Part shown: piece by piece, positions 41,206 to 52,303 of the stretch | How the letters are laid out: every line of letters begins with the position of its first letter | How positions within the stretch are numbered: position 1 is the stretch's first letter | Assembly (NCBI GenBank): GCA_963576725.1 | Contig: OY755236.1 | Span: forward strand, 69,844,379-69,908,378 | DNA length: 64,000 bases | Source: Azorinus chamasolen | Lineage: Eukaryota > Mollusca > Bivalvia > Cardiida > Solecurtidae | Direction of reading: 5' to 3' | Notes under the pieces: generated by a model | What the model saw: only the letters and a program-made list of their open reading frames with translations | Told to the model about the DNA's origin: nothing | Database searches by the model: none | Program-made: the position numbers and the translations under genes

Positions 41206-41908
41206 AGTTAAGATTCCAGCTACATGCAGTGTTACCTTACCTAGCTCTAAAATGTTTACAATATTTATACGAAATTGGCCTATTGTATGAAAAAAATAAC
41301 TGTTTTGAAGCTGAAATTAAAGTTATATTCTTTCCATTTCCATACAAATCAATCAACACCAAAATTTAATGTTGTATACATATTCATATCATTAAAATAA
41401 TGGTACCTTCATAAATACTGCTAAAACTTTGTTGATTTTTACGTAAATCAGTAGATGTGTCCGGCCAAGCTCCAGTTAACAACACTATGAATATTAAATA
41501 AGTGTTCACAACGATGACTGACACAGTCCAGTCCAAAGTAAAAAAAAGTTGTGAAAGAGACTTGTCTACTATAGGATAGTTCATCTAAATAAACAACGAA
41601 ATGAGAACGCCTGATACACATAATGGGTTTTTGACAGATTCCGGTAAATGACAAATGTGTTTCTGCTGGTTTCTGTAGCAATAAACTTTCCTCATTTTTT
41701 GAAAACAACTCTTCCACACTAAGTCAGTTTTAAGTTGCATACATTCTGATTCTAAAGTCATTTTGTTACAAAATATATGGAAAAAGAAGAGCAGAATACA
41801 TCTGCAAACCAGCCATCTGTAGTTTGAGTCCCGCCATGTCATGCTTCATGACCTTTCAGAAAGGTGACAAGGTCAATTTACAATACATGTAGTCAAGTGG
41901 CTGTCTTA
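41206..41908. other. Unassigned region
   Basis: Overlapping minus-strand open frames of 66-89 codons occur but carry no recognisable motif or convincing splice structure; not called as a gene. Confidence 0.45.
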
Positions 41909-42109
41909 TTAACTCTTTCAATGCAGGGAACAAGTCAATAATCTCCTTTGCAAACAGTGTAGACCCAGATGAGAGGGCTCGATCCTAGAGGAGCGCTCTC
42001 ATCAAGGTCTGCACTGGTTGTCATGTTACTTTATTTTAGAATAATCCCTACATATTCATGTAAGCTTTACCTGTTTATCCATTTGAAAATTCAGTGTCAT
42101 AAGGGTTAA
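41909..42109 (-). mobile_element. MITE-I copy
   Basis: TTAACTCTTTCAATGCAGGG to CAGTGTCATAAGGGTTAA; hairpin CAGTGTAGACCCAGATGAGA to TCTCATCAAGGTCTGCACTG. Confidence 0.78.
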
Positions 42110-42323
42110 GTCACTCTCAGCGGGAAAATTGTCACCGTTTTGGGCTAAATGGGTGAATACATTGTGTCAATCAGGTCAATTAGGTGTGTTTGCCTAGGGG
42201 AACACGACAGGTGCACTTATGTGATGCTTGCTGCTGTAACCCATTTTATAAGGCAAATGCATGTTCCAACGAAAAGCATCCCATTTCAAGATTTATGATA
42301 TATTTTGATGTGAAAAGAGGCCT

Positions 42324-42542
42324 TTAAACCCTTTACTCCATAGATATACCTTTAAATGCCTTTGTAAACAGAGTAGACCCAGATTAATCTGCTCTGTTTG
42401 CTTATGGAATTATATGGATGTTGTACTACAGTTTTTACCAGGGCTTAAAGTTTTCCTCTTCATATGCCATAATGTATATAAAGTAACTAATATTCATACG
42501 TCCATCATTTCTTAAATGAATATTCCTGGAGTAAATGATTAA
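42324..42542 (+). mobile_element. MITE-A copy, apex deleted
   Basis: TTAAACCCTTTACTCCATAG to GGAGTAAATGATTAA; CAGAGTAGACCCAGATTAAT joins TCTGCTCTGTTTGC. Confidence 0.83.
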
Positions 42543-42771
42543 GCACTTCAATAGCGCCGTTGGAATACACAATATTCTGCTTTGTAATGTAGGAGGCAAA
42601 ACTACATCAGATAATCCCTTTACATCTTCTATAAACATGTAACTGGTAAAACAAATATAATAGCCAGGATTCACTGTTTACACTAGACAGTGATGTGTAA
42701 TGTACCAGGAAACAAAAATATCCTTGCCAGTAACAAACATTCCTGTTGAGGTCTTTGACTCTGTCACTTGT

Positions 42772-42790
42772 ACAGTAGAGCCTATCTTAA
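42772..42790 (+). mobile_element. MITE-D terminal fragment
   Basis: CAGTAGAGCCTATCTTAA only, cut at the TTAA where a MITE-B begins. Confidence 0.55.
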
Positions 42791-43041
42791 CCCATTACCT
42801 CATAGGCTATTTTTAGATACAACCTCTTTGAATAAACCTACCAAAAAGGAGCATTAACTAGAGAAAAGGAAAATTTTAGAATTTTGTAGTTTGAAACCAT
42901 TGTGATAAATAGAGCATTTGCTCCTATTGGAGCAAATGCTCTATTGATCACAATGGTTTCAATGCTCTATTTATCACAATAGTTTCACAAAGTGACTTTT
43001 ACAGAGTCATCAAAAGTCATCAATATGAGGGAATGGGTTAA
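42787..43041 (-). mobile_element. MITE-B copy with duplicated palindrome arm
   Basis: TTAACCCATTACCTCATAGG to GAGGGAATGGGTTAA. Apex GCTCCTATTGGAGC; the segment ATGCTCTATTGATCACAATG is followed by a second copy of the arm. Confidence 0.87.
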
Positions 43042-43195
43042 CCCTTTACTCCATGAATATTTATGTAAGAAATAACAACTTATGAATATTGATAAGATTA
43101 TTCATAAAGGCATATTAAAACAGGAAGTGTTTGCCTTGGTAGAAATAGTAGAATCAAATATCTACCGGTATATTATTTCATTAATGGCCTTATCA
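43038..43195 (-). mobile_element. MITE-A copy, hairpin half lost
   Basis: TTAACCCTTTACTCCATGAA, ends after TATTATTTCATTAATGG; shares TTAA with the MITE-B before it. Confidence 0.78.
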
Positions 43196-43335
43196 ACAAA
43201 TAAACTGGATAGTGAGTGAGTGAGTGAAACAAACTGCTGCTGCTGAGTAACTCTGTCTCATCAAGATATAATTTTGGAAATAGATGAAGAATCTTTGAGA
43301 AGGAATTATCTGTTGACAAAAAAATTGATTAGCAT

Positions 43336-43575
43336 GTATAACCTTTTACTCCATGAATATTCATGTAAGAAATAATGACATCATGAATATTAGTTAGATT
43401 GATTGTTATAATAGCATATGGACACGAGAATCTTGGCCATAGCAGAAACTGTAGACTCATATCAATGTTATATATCATAAGCAAACGGAACAGATCTTGA
43501 TCAGATGGCCCCAACAGGATCTAGGTCTACTCTGTTGTTTGCACAAGCATAGTAAGGTGTATTTATGGAGTAAAA
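43336..43575 (-). mobile_element. MITE-A copy
   Basis: TATAACCTTTTACTCCATGA to TATGGAGTAAAATTAA; hairpin apex eroded. Confidence 0.82.
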
Positions 43576-43893
43576 TTAAGGCTTAAAGTTTAAAGTGAAT
43601 GGAGTTTTACATCAAGCTTCTTGGATCAATGTTTGTTCTACTACCAGCTGATATGTCACATATGACACATGCAGTTTTTTGAAGGATATACCTACACATT
43701 TAAGTATACCTCTTTGCTGAAGGAAGAACATTACCACATTTTCTGAGACAGGTGACTGCTGTCTAGCTACAAGAAGAGGACTGTGATGGCATAATTGGTA
43801 TGCAGGTCTACATGGTGTAAACCAGCTGGGATACTCACAGATGTCACTATCAACAGTTACTTGGAATAGGATGATTACAATAAACAGAATGAT

Positions 43894-44042
43894 ACAGTAA
43901 AACCTCTCTAAAACAACAGCTCAAACAGTTACCTATTGGACAATATGTAGGACAAGTGGTTGATTAATGCAGCATTGACATAATGCAGAACTATCTCTAG
44001 GTGTTTTCTGCATTACTTTCATCACTCTTATGAACCCTGATT
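43894..44042 (+). mobile_element. MITE-C copy, right end lost
   Basis: CAGTAAAACCTCTCTAAAAC, GTTGATTAATGCAGCATTGA, GTTTTCTGCATTACTTTCAT. Confidence 0.72.
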
Positions 44043-44108
44043 AGACTGACATAGTAACAACAACTTTGGTGTGCATTAATCTATACCAATAATGGGCAGT
44101 ATGTAACT

Positions 44109-44335
44109 TTAACCCATTCCATCATAGCCTCATAGGCTATTTTTAGATTCAACCTCCTTTAATAAATCTACCGAAAAGGAGCATTTACTAGAGGAAAGGA
44201 AAACTTTAGCATTATGTAGTTATGAAACCATTGTGATAAATAGAGCATTTGCTCCTATGGAGCAAATGCTCTATTTATCACAATGGTTTCAAAAAGTGAC
44301 TTTTAGAGAGGTGTCAATATGAGGGAATGGGTTAA
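44109..44335 (-). mobile_element. MITE-B copy
   Basis: TTAACCCATTCCATCATAGC to GAGGGAATGGGTTAA; apex GCTCCTATGGAGC. Confidence 0.88.
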
Positions 44336-44409
44336 AGTTATCAAACTGGTTACAAATTGACTTATTGAGCTTTACAAACCTATGGAGAGGGCCCAGGGAG
44401 ATTGGATAT

Positions 44410-44550
44410 TCAAATCAGAGCATTATAACTCAATACTAAAATCATAATTTCTCCAACAAACCCTATGTTGTGACCTCTCTATAGAATCGTCTAAAAGAGA
44501 CAGTTCTAAAGAGTAGTCACAACATACAGTTTGGTAAAGAAATAAATTAG
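44410..44550 (-). mobile_element. Family F foldback element
   Basis: ATAATTTCTCCAACAAACCC and ACAGTTTGGTAAAGAAATAA with inner TCTATAGAATCGTC / CAGTTCTAAAGAG. Confidence 0.68.
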
Positions 44551-44924
44551 TTATACATCATGATACTTGGAAATGTTTTAATTTACACATCTTACTGGAC
44601 CTGAAAATTCCTAGAGTAGTTAGAGCAAAATGATGTACCGAGTATTCATATTGTGGTATAGGCTCAACAATTACTCTTGGTGGAAAAATATTCATTTTCA
44701 TTTTGGTTTCTGACAACAGAGAACAGTAATTTTCTTGACATTGACAAAGCTCAAACAAGATTGGCACAGGATGAACTATCATCAACCTTCTGCCTCCTGC
44801 CAAGAGAAGAAATTAATGCAATGTAATGTTCAAATGAATTGAATGCTTTCATATGATCTGTATAAAATAGTCATTTCAAATTTCTGTAGTAAATATAATC
44901 CTTTCATATCGTATTGACTCTTCT

Positions 44925-45157
44925 TTAACCATTTACCTGATATAAACACTTTTTCAGCATTTGCAAGTAGAACCAGATCAGATGGCTCCTTTCTGATCAG
45001 GTTCTGCTCTTTTTGCCTATGAAATAATATTGATCTGATTCTGAGTTTCTGCTATGTTAAAAATGCCCTTGTTCATATTTCATATATAAAATAATCAGGT
45101 AATTAATATTCATACATTCAATATTTCTTACATGAATATTTATGAGGTAAAGGATTA
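44925..45157 (+). mobile_element. MITE-A copy
   Basis: TTAACCATTTACCTGATATA to GAGGTAAAGGATTAA; shortened hairpin. Confidence 0.83.
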
Positions 45158-45391
45158 AATGATGGACATAAACAGTTTGAAAAATCAGCATTTTAAAGGT
45201 TACAAGAGGTAGTACACTTCACAAACGGTTTCATTTTCTCAAAGCTGATCAAGGGACATAACCCTATACATGTAGTGCATTGACAAGAATCAGAAAAAAT
45301 AACAGAGTATAGCTTTGGGACCCATTTTAAGTGCTCTTGTTTAAAGTGTCCACTCCTAAAAGTCAAATGACAGGTAGATAGGGTTTTCATC

Positions 45392-45560
45392 TTTTGAATG
45401 CTGAATATTCAAAGTGGAATGGCCTGTCAGTATTTAAAAATAGAGTCCATTCAGTATGAAAGGGCTTAAAATGTTAGATGATTTGAATGAAAAACAGTGC
45501 AGATCCTGATCAGAGGACTCCTCTATGAGCCCTTGATCTTGGTCCACACTGTTAACAGAT
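45392..45560 (+). mobile_element. MITE-I copy, diverged
   Basis: TTTGAATGCTGAATATTCAA, AACAGTGCAGATCCTGATCA, TGATCTTGGTCCACACTGTT. Confidence 0.6.
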
Positions 45561-46180
45561 GACAATGTACTTGTTTGTCACTTTCAAATGGTTAGAAGTA
45601 ATTGACAGTTTGTGTTTACACAAATACATGTACAATTGTACAGATCTATCTACCATATTGAGCTTGTATCAAATCCAAGCAAGTATAGTTAATATACAGT
45701 TAATGTATAAAATAAGAAAAACAAAAATAATAACTAATGTGATTTCATATACTTTATGACATACTTACAGTGGAGATAATGCTATCTGATTCTCATGGTG
45801 CCCCTTAAATTTGGTCCATAAATCTACATTAGTCTAGTATACTATTAATATATATATTATGACATAACCTATATGTTATTTTGTTCTGTTTTGACCTGGA
45901 CTACTTATTAACATTCAGTTATGCAAGCTCGATCGTTGGTCCCAAATGGATCTTTCAATCTAGCCACTATTAACTCTTGGCATAAGTATTACCCGGTAGC
46001 AATATGTGATAAATTATGAAATGAGACGGTGTAGATCCAGATAAAACACAATGGCTCATCAGGATCCAAACTGTTAGACATTGCATATTTTTTAAAAGAA
46101 ATAAACAAAACAACTGACTTTAAGAATTGTAGCAGATGACGTCAAGTCAATATTTGCAGATATTATTAAGCATGCAGTAG
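45561..46180. other. Unassigned AT-rich region
   Basis: A family E half-foldback (GTAGATCCAGATAAAACAC, CATCAGGATCCAAACTGTT) at 46028-46078 is the only recognisable item. Confidence 0.5.
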
Positions 46181-46182
46181 AT

Positions 46183-46372
46183 ACAGGAGAATCTGTCTTA
46201 AGTGATCATCAAAAAAGAGGTCTAGTTATGGGTGTGTAAGCAGGTGTTAGCTTAATGCAGGTCAAAAGTAATGCAGAAAGCTCGGAGCTTTCTGCGTTAA
46301 TTTTGCTCTGCATTAGACATCTTCCTGCTTTTAGAGACTCCTATGTTCAGTAAATGCAGGTTCTGCTGTAGG
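46183..46372 (+). mobile_element. MITE-D copy
   Basis: CAGGAGAATCTGTCTTAAGT to AATGCAGGTTCTGCTG then TA; hairpin apex shortened to AAAGCTCGGAGCTTT. Confidence 0.8.
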
Positions 46373-46785
46373 TGGTCATATTTTTAGAACACATTCCTTG
46401 TCAGAAGTCTGAGAAATTTGCATGATGCCGGAACTTGGAGAATTCTCCGTTCCATCTCGGAAACAAGGTCAAAATGTCAGACAGTTTGGACCCCATTTGA
46501 AAACACATGATATATGGCATATTATATACTTCAGCAGCTTATCTTGATCAAGTGTTTGCATAGGTTAACACATATGTACAATATTCTCCCTAATAACCCC
46601 CACCCCCACACTCTAATAAACGTCCCCCTTACTTGGTGTATGTGTTGTTTTTGTGTATGTGTTTTTACTTTTTGGGTTGTGTGTGTGGTTGTGGTGATGT
46701 TGGGGGAACTAACCGTGAACAAAACAACTCAAACCCAGTATATAATCACCATTAAATAAAGAAATGTTGGTTTTTCAAAATACAG
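46373..46785. other. Unassigned region with purine/pyrimidine-skewed runs
   Basis: CCCCCACCCCCACACTC at about 46596-46612 and a GTGTGTGTGGTTG run; no gene. Confidence 0.5.
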
Positions 46786-46895
46786 ATGATCGATAAATGC
46801 AGAGTGAAGGCAACGTAGAAAGTTCCCACAGAAGCTTTCTGCATTGCTTTCATTCAGCATGAAACAACCATCTGTGTACAAAATGTAAGAAGCTC
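46786..46895. mobile_element. MITE-C-type hairpin fragment
   Basis: GATAAATGCAGAGTGAAGGC to GCTTTCATTCAGCATGAAAC. Confidence 0.55.
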
Positions 46896-46917
46896 CTTTT
46901 GAAAAATGTAATGCCCC

Positions 46918-47149
46918 TTAACCCGTTCCTCCATAAATATTCATGTAAGAAATGATGACATCATAAATATTAATTAGATAAATGGCATAATTTATTAACA
47001 CAAGGATGTTTTGCCTAAGTAGAAACTATAGAATAAAATCTCTATTATTCCATAAGCAAACAGTAGACCCTGATCAGCTGTCTGATCTGGGTCTTCTCTG
47101 TTTGTTACAAAGGCCTATAGAAAGGCATATTTATGGGGGAAAGGGTTAA
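46918..47149 (-). mobile_element. MITE-A copy, apex deleted
   Basis: TTAACCCGTTCCTCCATAAA to GGGGGAAAGGGTTAA; CAGACCCTGATCAG-type arms close together. Shares TTAA. Confidence 0.85.
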
Positions 47150-47317
47150 CTCATTCCCCCATATTAGCGCCTTTTGATGCCTCTGTAAAAGAGACTTTTT
47201 GAAACCATTCAATACTACTCAATTCTAAATATTTTCTTTTCTCTAGTAAATGCTCCTTTTGGGTAGACTTTTTCAAAGAGGTTAGGTCTAAAAATAGCCT
47301 AAGTGGGAATGGGTTAA
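47146..47317 (+). mobile_element. MITE-B copy without palindrome
   Basis: TTAACTCATTCCCCCATATT to AGTGGGAATGGGTTAA; TTGAAACCATT passes directly into CAATACTACTCAATTCT. Confidence 0.84.
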
Positions 47318-47502
47318 GAGTATTTATTAGAGTTAATTCGGTACCCCCTGTAGATGCATCTCTTCCAAATCTGTGTTGAGCAAACAGATAATGAAACATT
47401 CAGTGAAAATGCATAACAGTAATTCTTACTCACTTTCATGATAAGATCAAGGCACAAAATAACACTTTGCATGCAAGTTGCAAATTCATGATTACATATT
47501 AT

Positions 47503-47572
47503 GCAAACAGTCTGGATCTAGATGAGATGTCAAGTAACTGGGTATCTCATCTTGATCAAAACTATTTGACAC
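47503..47572. repeat. Family E foldback
   Basis: AACAGTCTGGATCTAGATGA and TCTCATCTTGATCAAAACTA around CAAGTAACTGGG. Confidence 0.62.
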
Positions 47573-47793
47573 TACAACTACATTTTGAAGAAATCTGAAG
47601 AAAAAATCTGACAAGAAGTTTAGCAGCCAACAATTACTTGCCAGCACATGGATAAATTCTTCAGAAACATTGGTTATGCATGGCTGGCTTCCTCTTGAGG
47701 AATCAGTTTGCGGTAAGCAACATTTTTGCATTTTAAAGCATTTCAGTTATTTTTGCAGACATGTATCTGGAATTCACGCAGTAAGAGTGGAAT

Positions 47794-48010
47794 TTAACCC
47801 TTTCCTCCATATAAACACCTTTTCATGCATCTGCAATATAGAAGCTGTCTGCTTAGTATAATGTTTGCTTAAATGGAATTTGATAGATCTGTTTCTGTAG
47901 TTTCTAAAATGGTAACAATGTTCCACCTTCCATATTTCATTGTAACAATTTTGTCCATGAATACTCGGGTATTGAAATTTGGAATAAACACAGAACATGG
48001 AAAGGGTTAA
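47794..48010 (+). mobile_element. MITE-A2 copy, hairpin deleted
   Basis: TTAACCCTTTCCTCCATATA to AACATGGAAAGGGTTAA; left arm replaced by GCAATATAGAAGCTGTCTGC. Confidence 0.83.
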
Positions 48011-48073
48011 AAAGTGGAGTGCTCTCTGATGTTTTTGTAAAGGTCTTCAGTATTTGTCTGTTTTGCAAAAAGA

Positions 48074-48787
48074 TGACTGATGGACCTATCCCTGCCAGAC
48101 AGTCTGTATGGATATCAGCATGACTGATGGACCTATCCCTGCCAGACAGTCTGTATGGATATCAGCATGACTGATGGACCTATCCCTGCCAGACAGTCTG
48201 TATGGATATCAGCATGACTAATGGACCTATCCCTGCCAGACAGTCTGTATGGATATCAGCATGACTGGTAGACCTATCCCTGCCAGACAGTCTGTATGAA
48301 TATCAGCATGACTGATGGACCTATCCCTGCCAGACAGTCTGTATGGATATACATGTACATGTAGTAGCATGACTGATAGACCTATCCCTGCCAGGCAGTC
48401 TGTATGGATATACATGTACATGTAGTAGCATGACTGGTAGACCTATCCCTGCCAGACAGTCTGTATGGATATCAGCATGACTGGTAGACCTATCCCTGCC
48501 AGACAGTCTGTATGAATATCAGCATGACTGATGGACCTATCCCTGCCAGACAGTCTGTATGGATATACATGTACATGTAGTAGCATGACTGGTAGACCTA
48601 TCCCTGCCAGGCAGTCTGTATGTATATCAGCATGACTGATGGACATATGTCCTGCCAGACAGTCTGTATGGATATACATGTACATGTAGTAGCATGACTG
48701 ATAGACCTATCCCTGCCAGGCAGTCTGTATGTATATCAGCATGACTGATGGACCTATCCCTGCCAGACAGTCTGTATGGATATCAGC
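48074..48787 (+). repeat. Minisatellite, about 15 units of 47 or 61 bp
   Basis: Core GACCTATCCCTGCCAGACAG plus TCTGTATGGATATCAGCATG. The longer unit replaces CAG with ACATGTACATGTAGTAG. Four or so long units are interspersed with short ones. Minus-strand open frames over it are by-products of the repeat length. Confidence 0.92.
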
Positions 48788-48790
48788 AAG

Positions 48791-49016
48791 TTAACCCTTT
48801 TAATGTTTGTGTAAGAAAAATGACATCATGAATATTCATAAGCTGAGTTTTATAATGTGATTTTTTCACAAAAACTGTAGAACCTATTTCATGTCAAAAG
48901 CAAACAGCAGACCCTGATCAGACAGCCCCTGTATGAGCTGTCTGATCTGGGTCTACTCTGTTTGCAAATGCATGAAAAGGCATTTATATGAAGGAATGCC
49001 TGTTAACCCTTTACCT
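48791..49016 (-). mobile_element. MITE-A copy
   Basis: TTAACCCTTTTAATGTTTGT to AGGAATGCCTGTTAA; apex GCCCCTGTATGAGC. Shares TTAA. Confidence 0.8.
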
Positions 49017-49206
49017 CATAGATTGAATTTTGACACATTTGCAAATGCTATGTTTGCTGATGGAATAATGTAGATCTCATCATCTGATTCTGCAGTTTCT
49101 GCCATGGCAAAAATACTCATGTCTATTATGCCATTAGAAAAAATGAGCTAATTAATATTCATAACTTCATTATTTCTGATATGAATATTCATTACCTAAA
49201 GGGATG
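49013..49206 (+). mobile_element. MITE-A copy, hairpin deleted
   Basis: TTAACCCTTTACCTCATAGA to ATTACCTAAAGGGATGAA; CATTTGCAAATGC joins TATGTTTGCTGATG. Confidence 0.8.
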
Positions 49207-49355
49207 AATACTTTTAACACAGTTTAAATGCAATGGCTATCAAAATGCATTATCATCTATTGACCATTGTTTTCCCAGTGCCGGATGGCATGATCTGAGG
49301 AATTCAGCTTAAAGTCTTTGCTAACTACCCTAGTTACCTTAAGTATTCGGACAAA

Positions 49356-49596
49356 AACCTTTACACCATGAATATTTATGTAAGAAATAACAACATCATG
49401 AATTTTATCAGTTTATTTTCTATAATTCTACATGAACAAGATTTTTTAGCCATGGCAAAAACTAGAATCATATCTATATTTTTCCATAAGTAAACAGAGC
49501 AGACCCTGAACAGACAGCTCCTATATGACCTATCTGATCTGGGTCTACTCTGTTTACAAAGGCATAGAAAGGCATATTTATGGAGTAAAGGGTTAA
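49356..49596 (-). mobile_element. MITE-A copy
   Basis: AACCTTTACACCATGAATAT to GGAGTAAAGGGTTAA; apex CTCCTATATGACCT. Confidence 0.85.
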
Positions 49597-50045
49597 AAGG
49601 CTTTTCTATCAAGGTAAACGGTTAATTAACTAAGCGATGATCCTCTGCTAACGTTGTAATCTACTTCAATCGACAAATTAGATACATGTACTTACTACAC
49701 TTCTTTTCAAAATTGCGATCTGAGTGATTTACTGATAACAAAGGTGATAATGACTTTGAATTGAGAGCTAACATGAGTTAACACTTTGATCGTAGATCGG
49801 GTAACGGCTGTCTGATCTATATCTCAACTTTTTTTGCACAAAACGTAAATCTTAGCTCTTATCCTGACGCAAAAAAAAAATTGTCTGTTCAAACTCTGAT
49901 ATGCTGTAGTTTTAACTTATCTCCAATTCCTTAATGCATTTAGGAGGTGATGAAATGATTTTCTGAGTGACAAACAGTTTGAATTCTGAGATGCCGACTT
50001 ATCTGGGTCCAACCTGTTTACAAATGTGACCAAGCCGTGTTTGTC
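49597..50045. other. Unassigned region
   Basis: A family E/I half-hairpin (AACAGTTTGAATTCTGAGAT, TATCTGGGTCCAACCTGTTT) at 49974-50022; otherwise nothing. Confidence 0.45.
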
Positions 50046-50276
50046 TTAACCCTTTCCTCCATAAATACGCCTTTCTATGCCTCTGTAAAAGTCACTTTAT
50101 GAAACCATTGTGATAAATAGAGCATTTGCTCCATAGGAGCAAATGCTCTATTTATCACAATGGTTTCAAAACTACACAATTCTAGCATTTTTCTTTTCTC
50201 TAGTATTTTTAGTTCTCCTTTTGGGTAGATTTATTCAAAGAGGTTGGGTCTAAAAAATAGCTTATGGAGGAATCTA
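50046..50276 (+). mobile_element. MITE-B copy
   Basis: TTAACCCTTTCCTCCATAAA to TTATGGAGGAATCTAA; apex GCTCCATAGGAGC. Confidence 0.87.
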
Positions 50277-50403
50277 AAGGAATAAGTATTAACGTTTTAC
50301 ACACAAAGTAATTATTGTTTGCAAAAACTGTTGTTCACTGTATTCTCTCATTCTCTTAGTTTATATCTTCTCCCATTTCTCATAAATATTCAACAGGTTA
50401 CAG

Positions 50404-50568
50404 AGGTCTGGATAAGATGCGTAAATTTGAACATTTTCAAAAATATCGTCTTTATTTCTCAACCAAACGGTATGGTTGAAGATTGGTCACAACCTAATAT
50501 TTGGTGGAGAAATGAGGATTTTAGTATTTGAATACATGTATACAGCTTTATGGTATCTGTTGCTCTGC
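50404..50568 (+). mobile_element. Family F foldback element
   Basis: GGATAAGATGCGTAAATTTG, TTATTTCTCAACCAAACGGT, ATATTTGGTGGAGAAATGAG. Confidence 0.7.
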
Positions 50569-50680
50569 CAGGTTAGATCCTGATGAGACGCCATGTAATC
50601 TTATATTCTATTCAGCATCTTATCTGGATCCAAACTTTTTCCTTAGGTTATCATGAGATCATATCTAGCATGCAAAGAGT

Positions 50681-50907
50681 TAATCTTTTACCTCATGCCT
50701 TGCAAATAGAGTAGACCCAGATCAGGTGGGTCTTGCAGAAGCATTCTGATCAGGGTCTGCTGTGTTTGCTTATGAAATAAAAGTGATTTGCATTTACAGT
50801 TTCTGTCATGGCCAAAATGTTTCATGTTCATAAGTCATTATAAAATTTCAGCCAATTAATGTCCCTAGTGTCATTATATTGTACATGAATATTCATGAAC
50901 TATAGGG
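50681..50907 (+). mobile_element. MITE-A copy
   Basis: TTAATCTTTTACCTCATGCC, hairpin with TCTTGCAGAAGC apex, ends CATGAACTATAGGGTTTA. Confidence 0.8.
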
Positions 50908-51187
50908 TTTACAAGGTCAAACCAATTTCCAAAAGGCTTAACTTAAGAGGAAAATGCTTAATACATAATTGTACCAATGGCTGTTTTATTCAGAGATAAT
51001 CTCTTCGGCTTATATATGGGATTATTGTAATAGTTTTGATAATTTCTTCTGCCTGAGTGCAACAGCACAAATACAATGTACTTTCTCATTAGAAAATGTA
51101 TGTACACAACTCAAATACAATATAATTATACATGTATTTCATTTTCACAAACAATTTTTAAATCTACTGATATATTAAGGCAAATAG

Positions 51188-51436
51188 ATAACCCTTTCTC
51201 ACATACAAATTTCTTTTTCACACCTTTGCAAACAGGGTAGTCTCAGATACGCTGGCTTCTGTAGGAGCCATCTGATCAGGGTCTGCTCTGTTTGCTTATG
51301 AAATTATAATAGGTATTGATTCTGCAATTTCTGCTGCAACCAAAATATCCTGTGAACTTATGCCATTTTAAAATTCCAGCTAATACATACTCATTACTAT
51401 GTCATTATTTAGTAAATGTATATTCAACAAATAAAG
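51188..51436 (+). mobile_element. MITE-A copy, diverged
   Basis: ATAACCCTTTCTCACATACA, apex GGCTTCTGTAGGAGCC, ends TATTCAACAAATAAAG. Confidence 0.75.
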
Positions 51437-51629
51437 CCAGGAAGCTTAACATATTGCAGTACCATTGCACGTGTTCTGGAAGTAATATCACATTATGTGA
51501 TAATATATTGAAACTTTCAAACTTAATGCACATAATCTAGTCATTCACATGTATTTATACACATGCACATGTACTGTATATTATGATATTTTCAGCATAA
51601 TACACACGTCTCCTGGTATATGAGCTTTT

Positions 51630-51882
51630 TATGCCCCCAACCTCCCCTATCAAAGGGGGTGGGGGAGGGCATATTGTTTTTGCCCTGTCTGTTTGTTGTT
51701 TTGTTTGTGTCCAACTTTTACATTGCAGCCATAATTATTTGCACATACATACTTCAAACTTGGCATGCATGTGGAACTTATGGAGGGGAACATTTTTAGG
51801 GGTGGCTTATTAAGGTCAAGGTCATACATCAAGGTCAAAGGTCAAGTCGGGGGCATAGTGTTTCACAAACACATCTTGTTTT
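51630..51882 (+). repeat. Family J repeat
   Basis: ATGCCCCCAACCTCCCCTAT to GTTTCACAAACACATCTTGT; CATACTTCAAACTTGGCATG and an AGGTCAAAGGTCA pair. Confidence 0.8.
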
Positions 51883-52303
51883 TATGCCCCCATAGACGAT
51901 AGTCGGGGGGCATATTGTTTTTGCCCTGTCTGTCTGTCTGTCTGTTTGTCTGTTTGTCTGTTTATTTGTCAGCAACTTTAACATTGGTCATAACTTTTGA
52001 GCCAGTATAGATAGAGACTTGATATTTGGCATACATATGTATCTCATGAAGCCGCACATTTTGAGGGGTGACGTGTCAAGGTCATCCTTCAAGGTCAGAG
52101 GTCAAATATATGGGTCAAATCGCCGACTTTAACATTGGCCATAACTTTTGAACCAGTAGAGATAGAGACTTGATATTTGGCATGCTTGTGTATCTCATGA
52201 GGCTGCACATTTTGAGGGGTGACATGTCAAGGTCAAGGTCAGAGGTCAAGGTCAGAGGTCAAATATATGAGGGGGCATAGTGTTTCACAAACACATCTTG
52301 TTT
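51883..52303 (+). repeat. Family J repeat, second variant
   Basis: ATGCCCCCATAGACGATAGT start, CTGTCTGTCTGTCTGTTTGT run, two units GAGACTTGATATTTGGCAT, AGGTCA arrays, ends CACAAACACATCTTG. It abuts the preceding J copy head to tail. Confidence 0.8.

Noticed and set aside
41384..41842. Overlapping minus-strand frames that might be exons
   Set aside because: Three overlapping frames, no conserved motif, no convincing splice pair.
48227..48685. Repetitive minus-strand frames of 64 and 80 codons
   Set aside because: Products of the minisatellite unit; no start context or splice signals.
48074..48787. CRISPR-like array
   Set aside because: Units abut with no unique spacers and the DNA is eukaryotic; it is a minisatellite.
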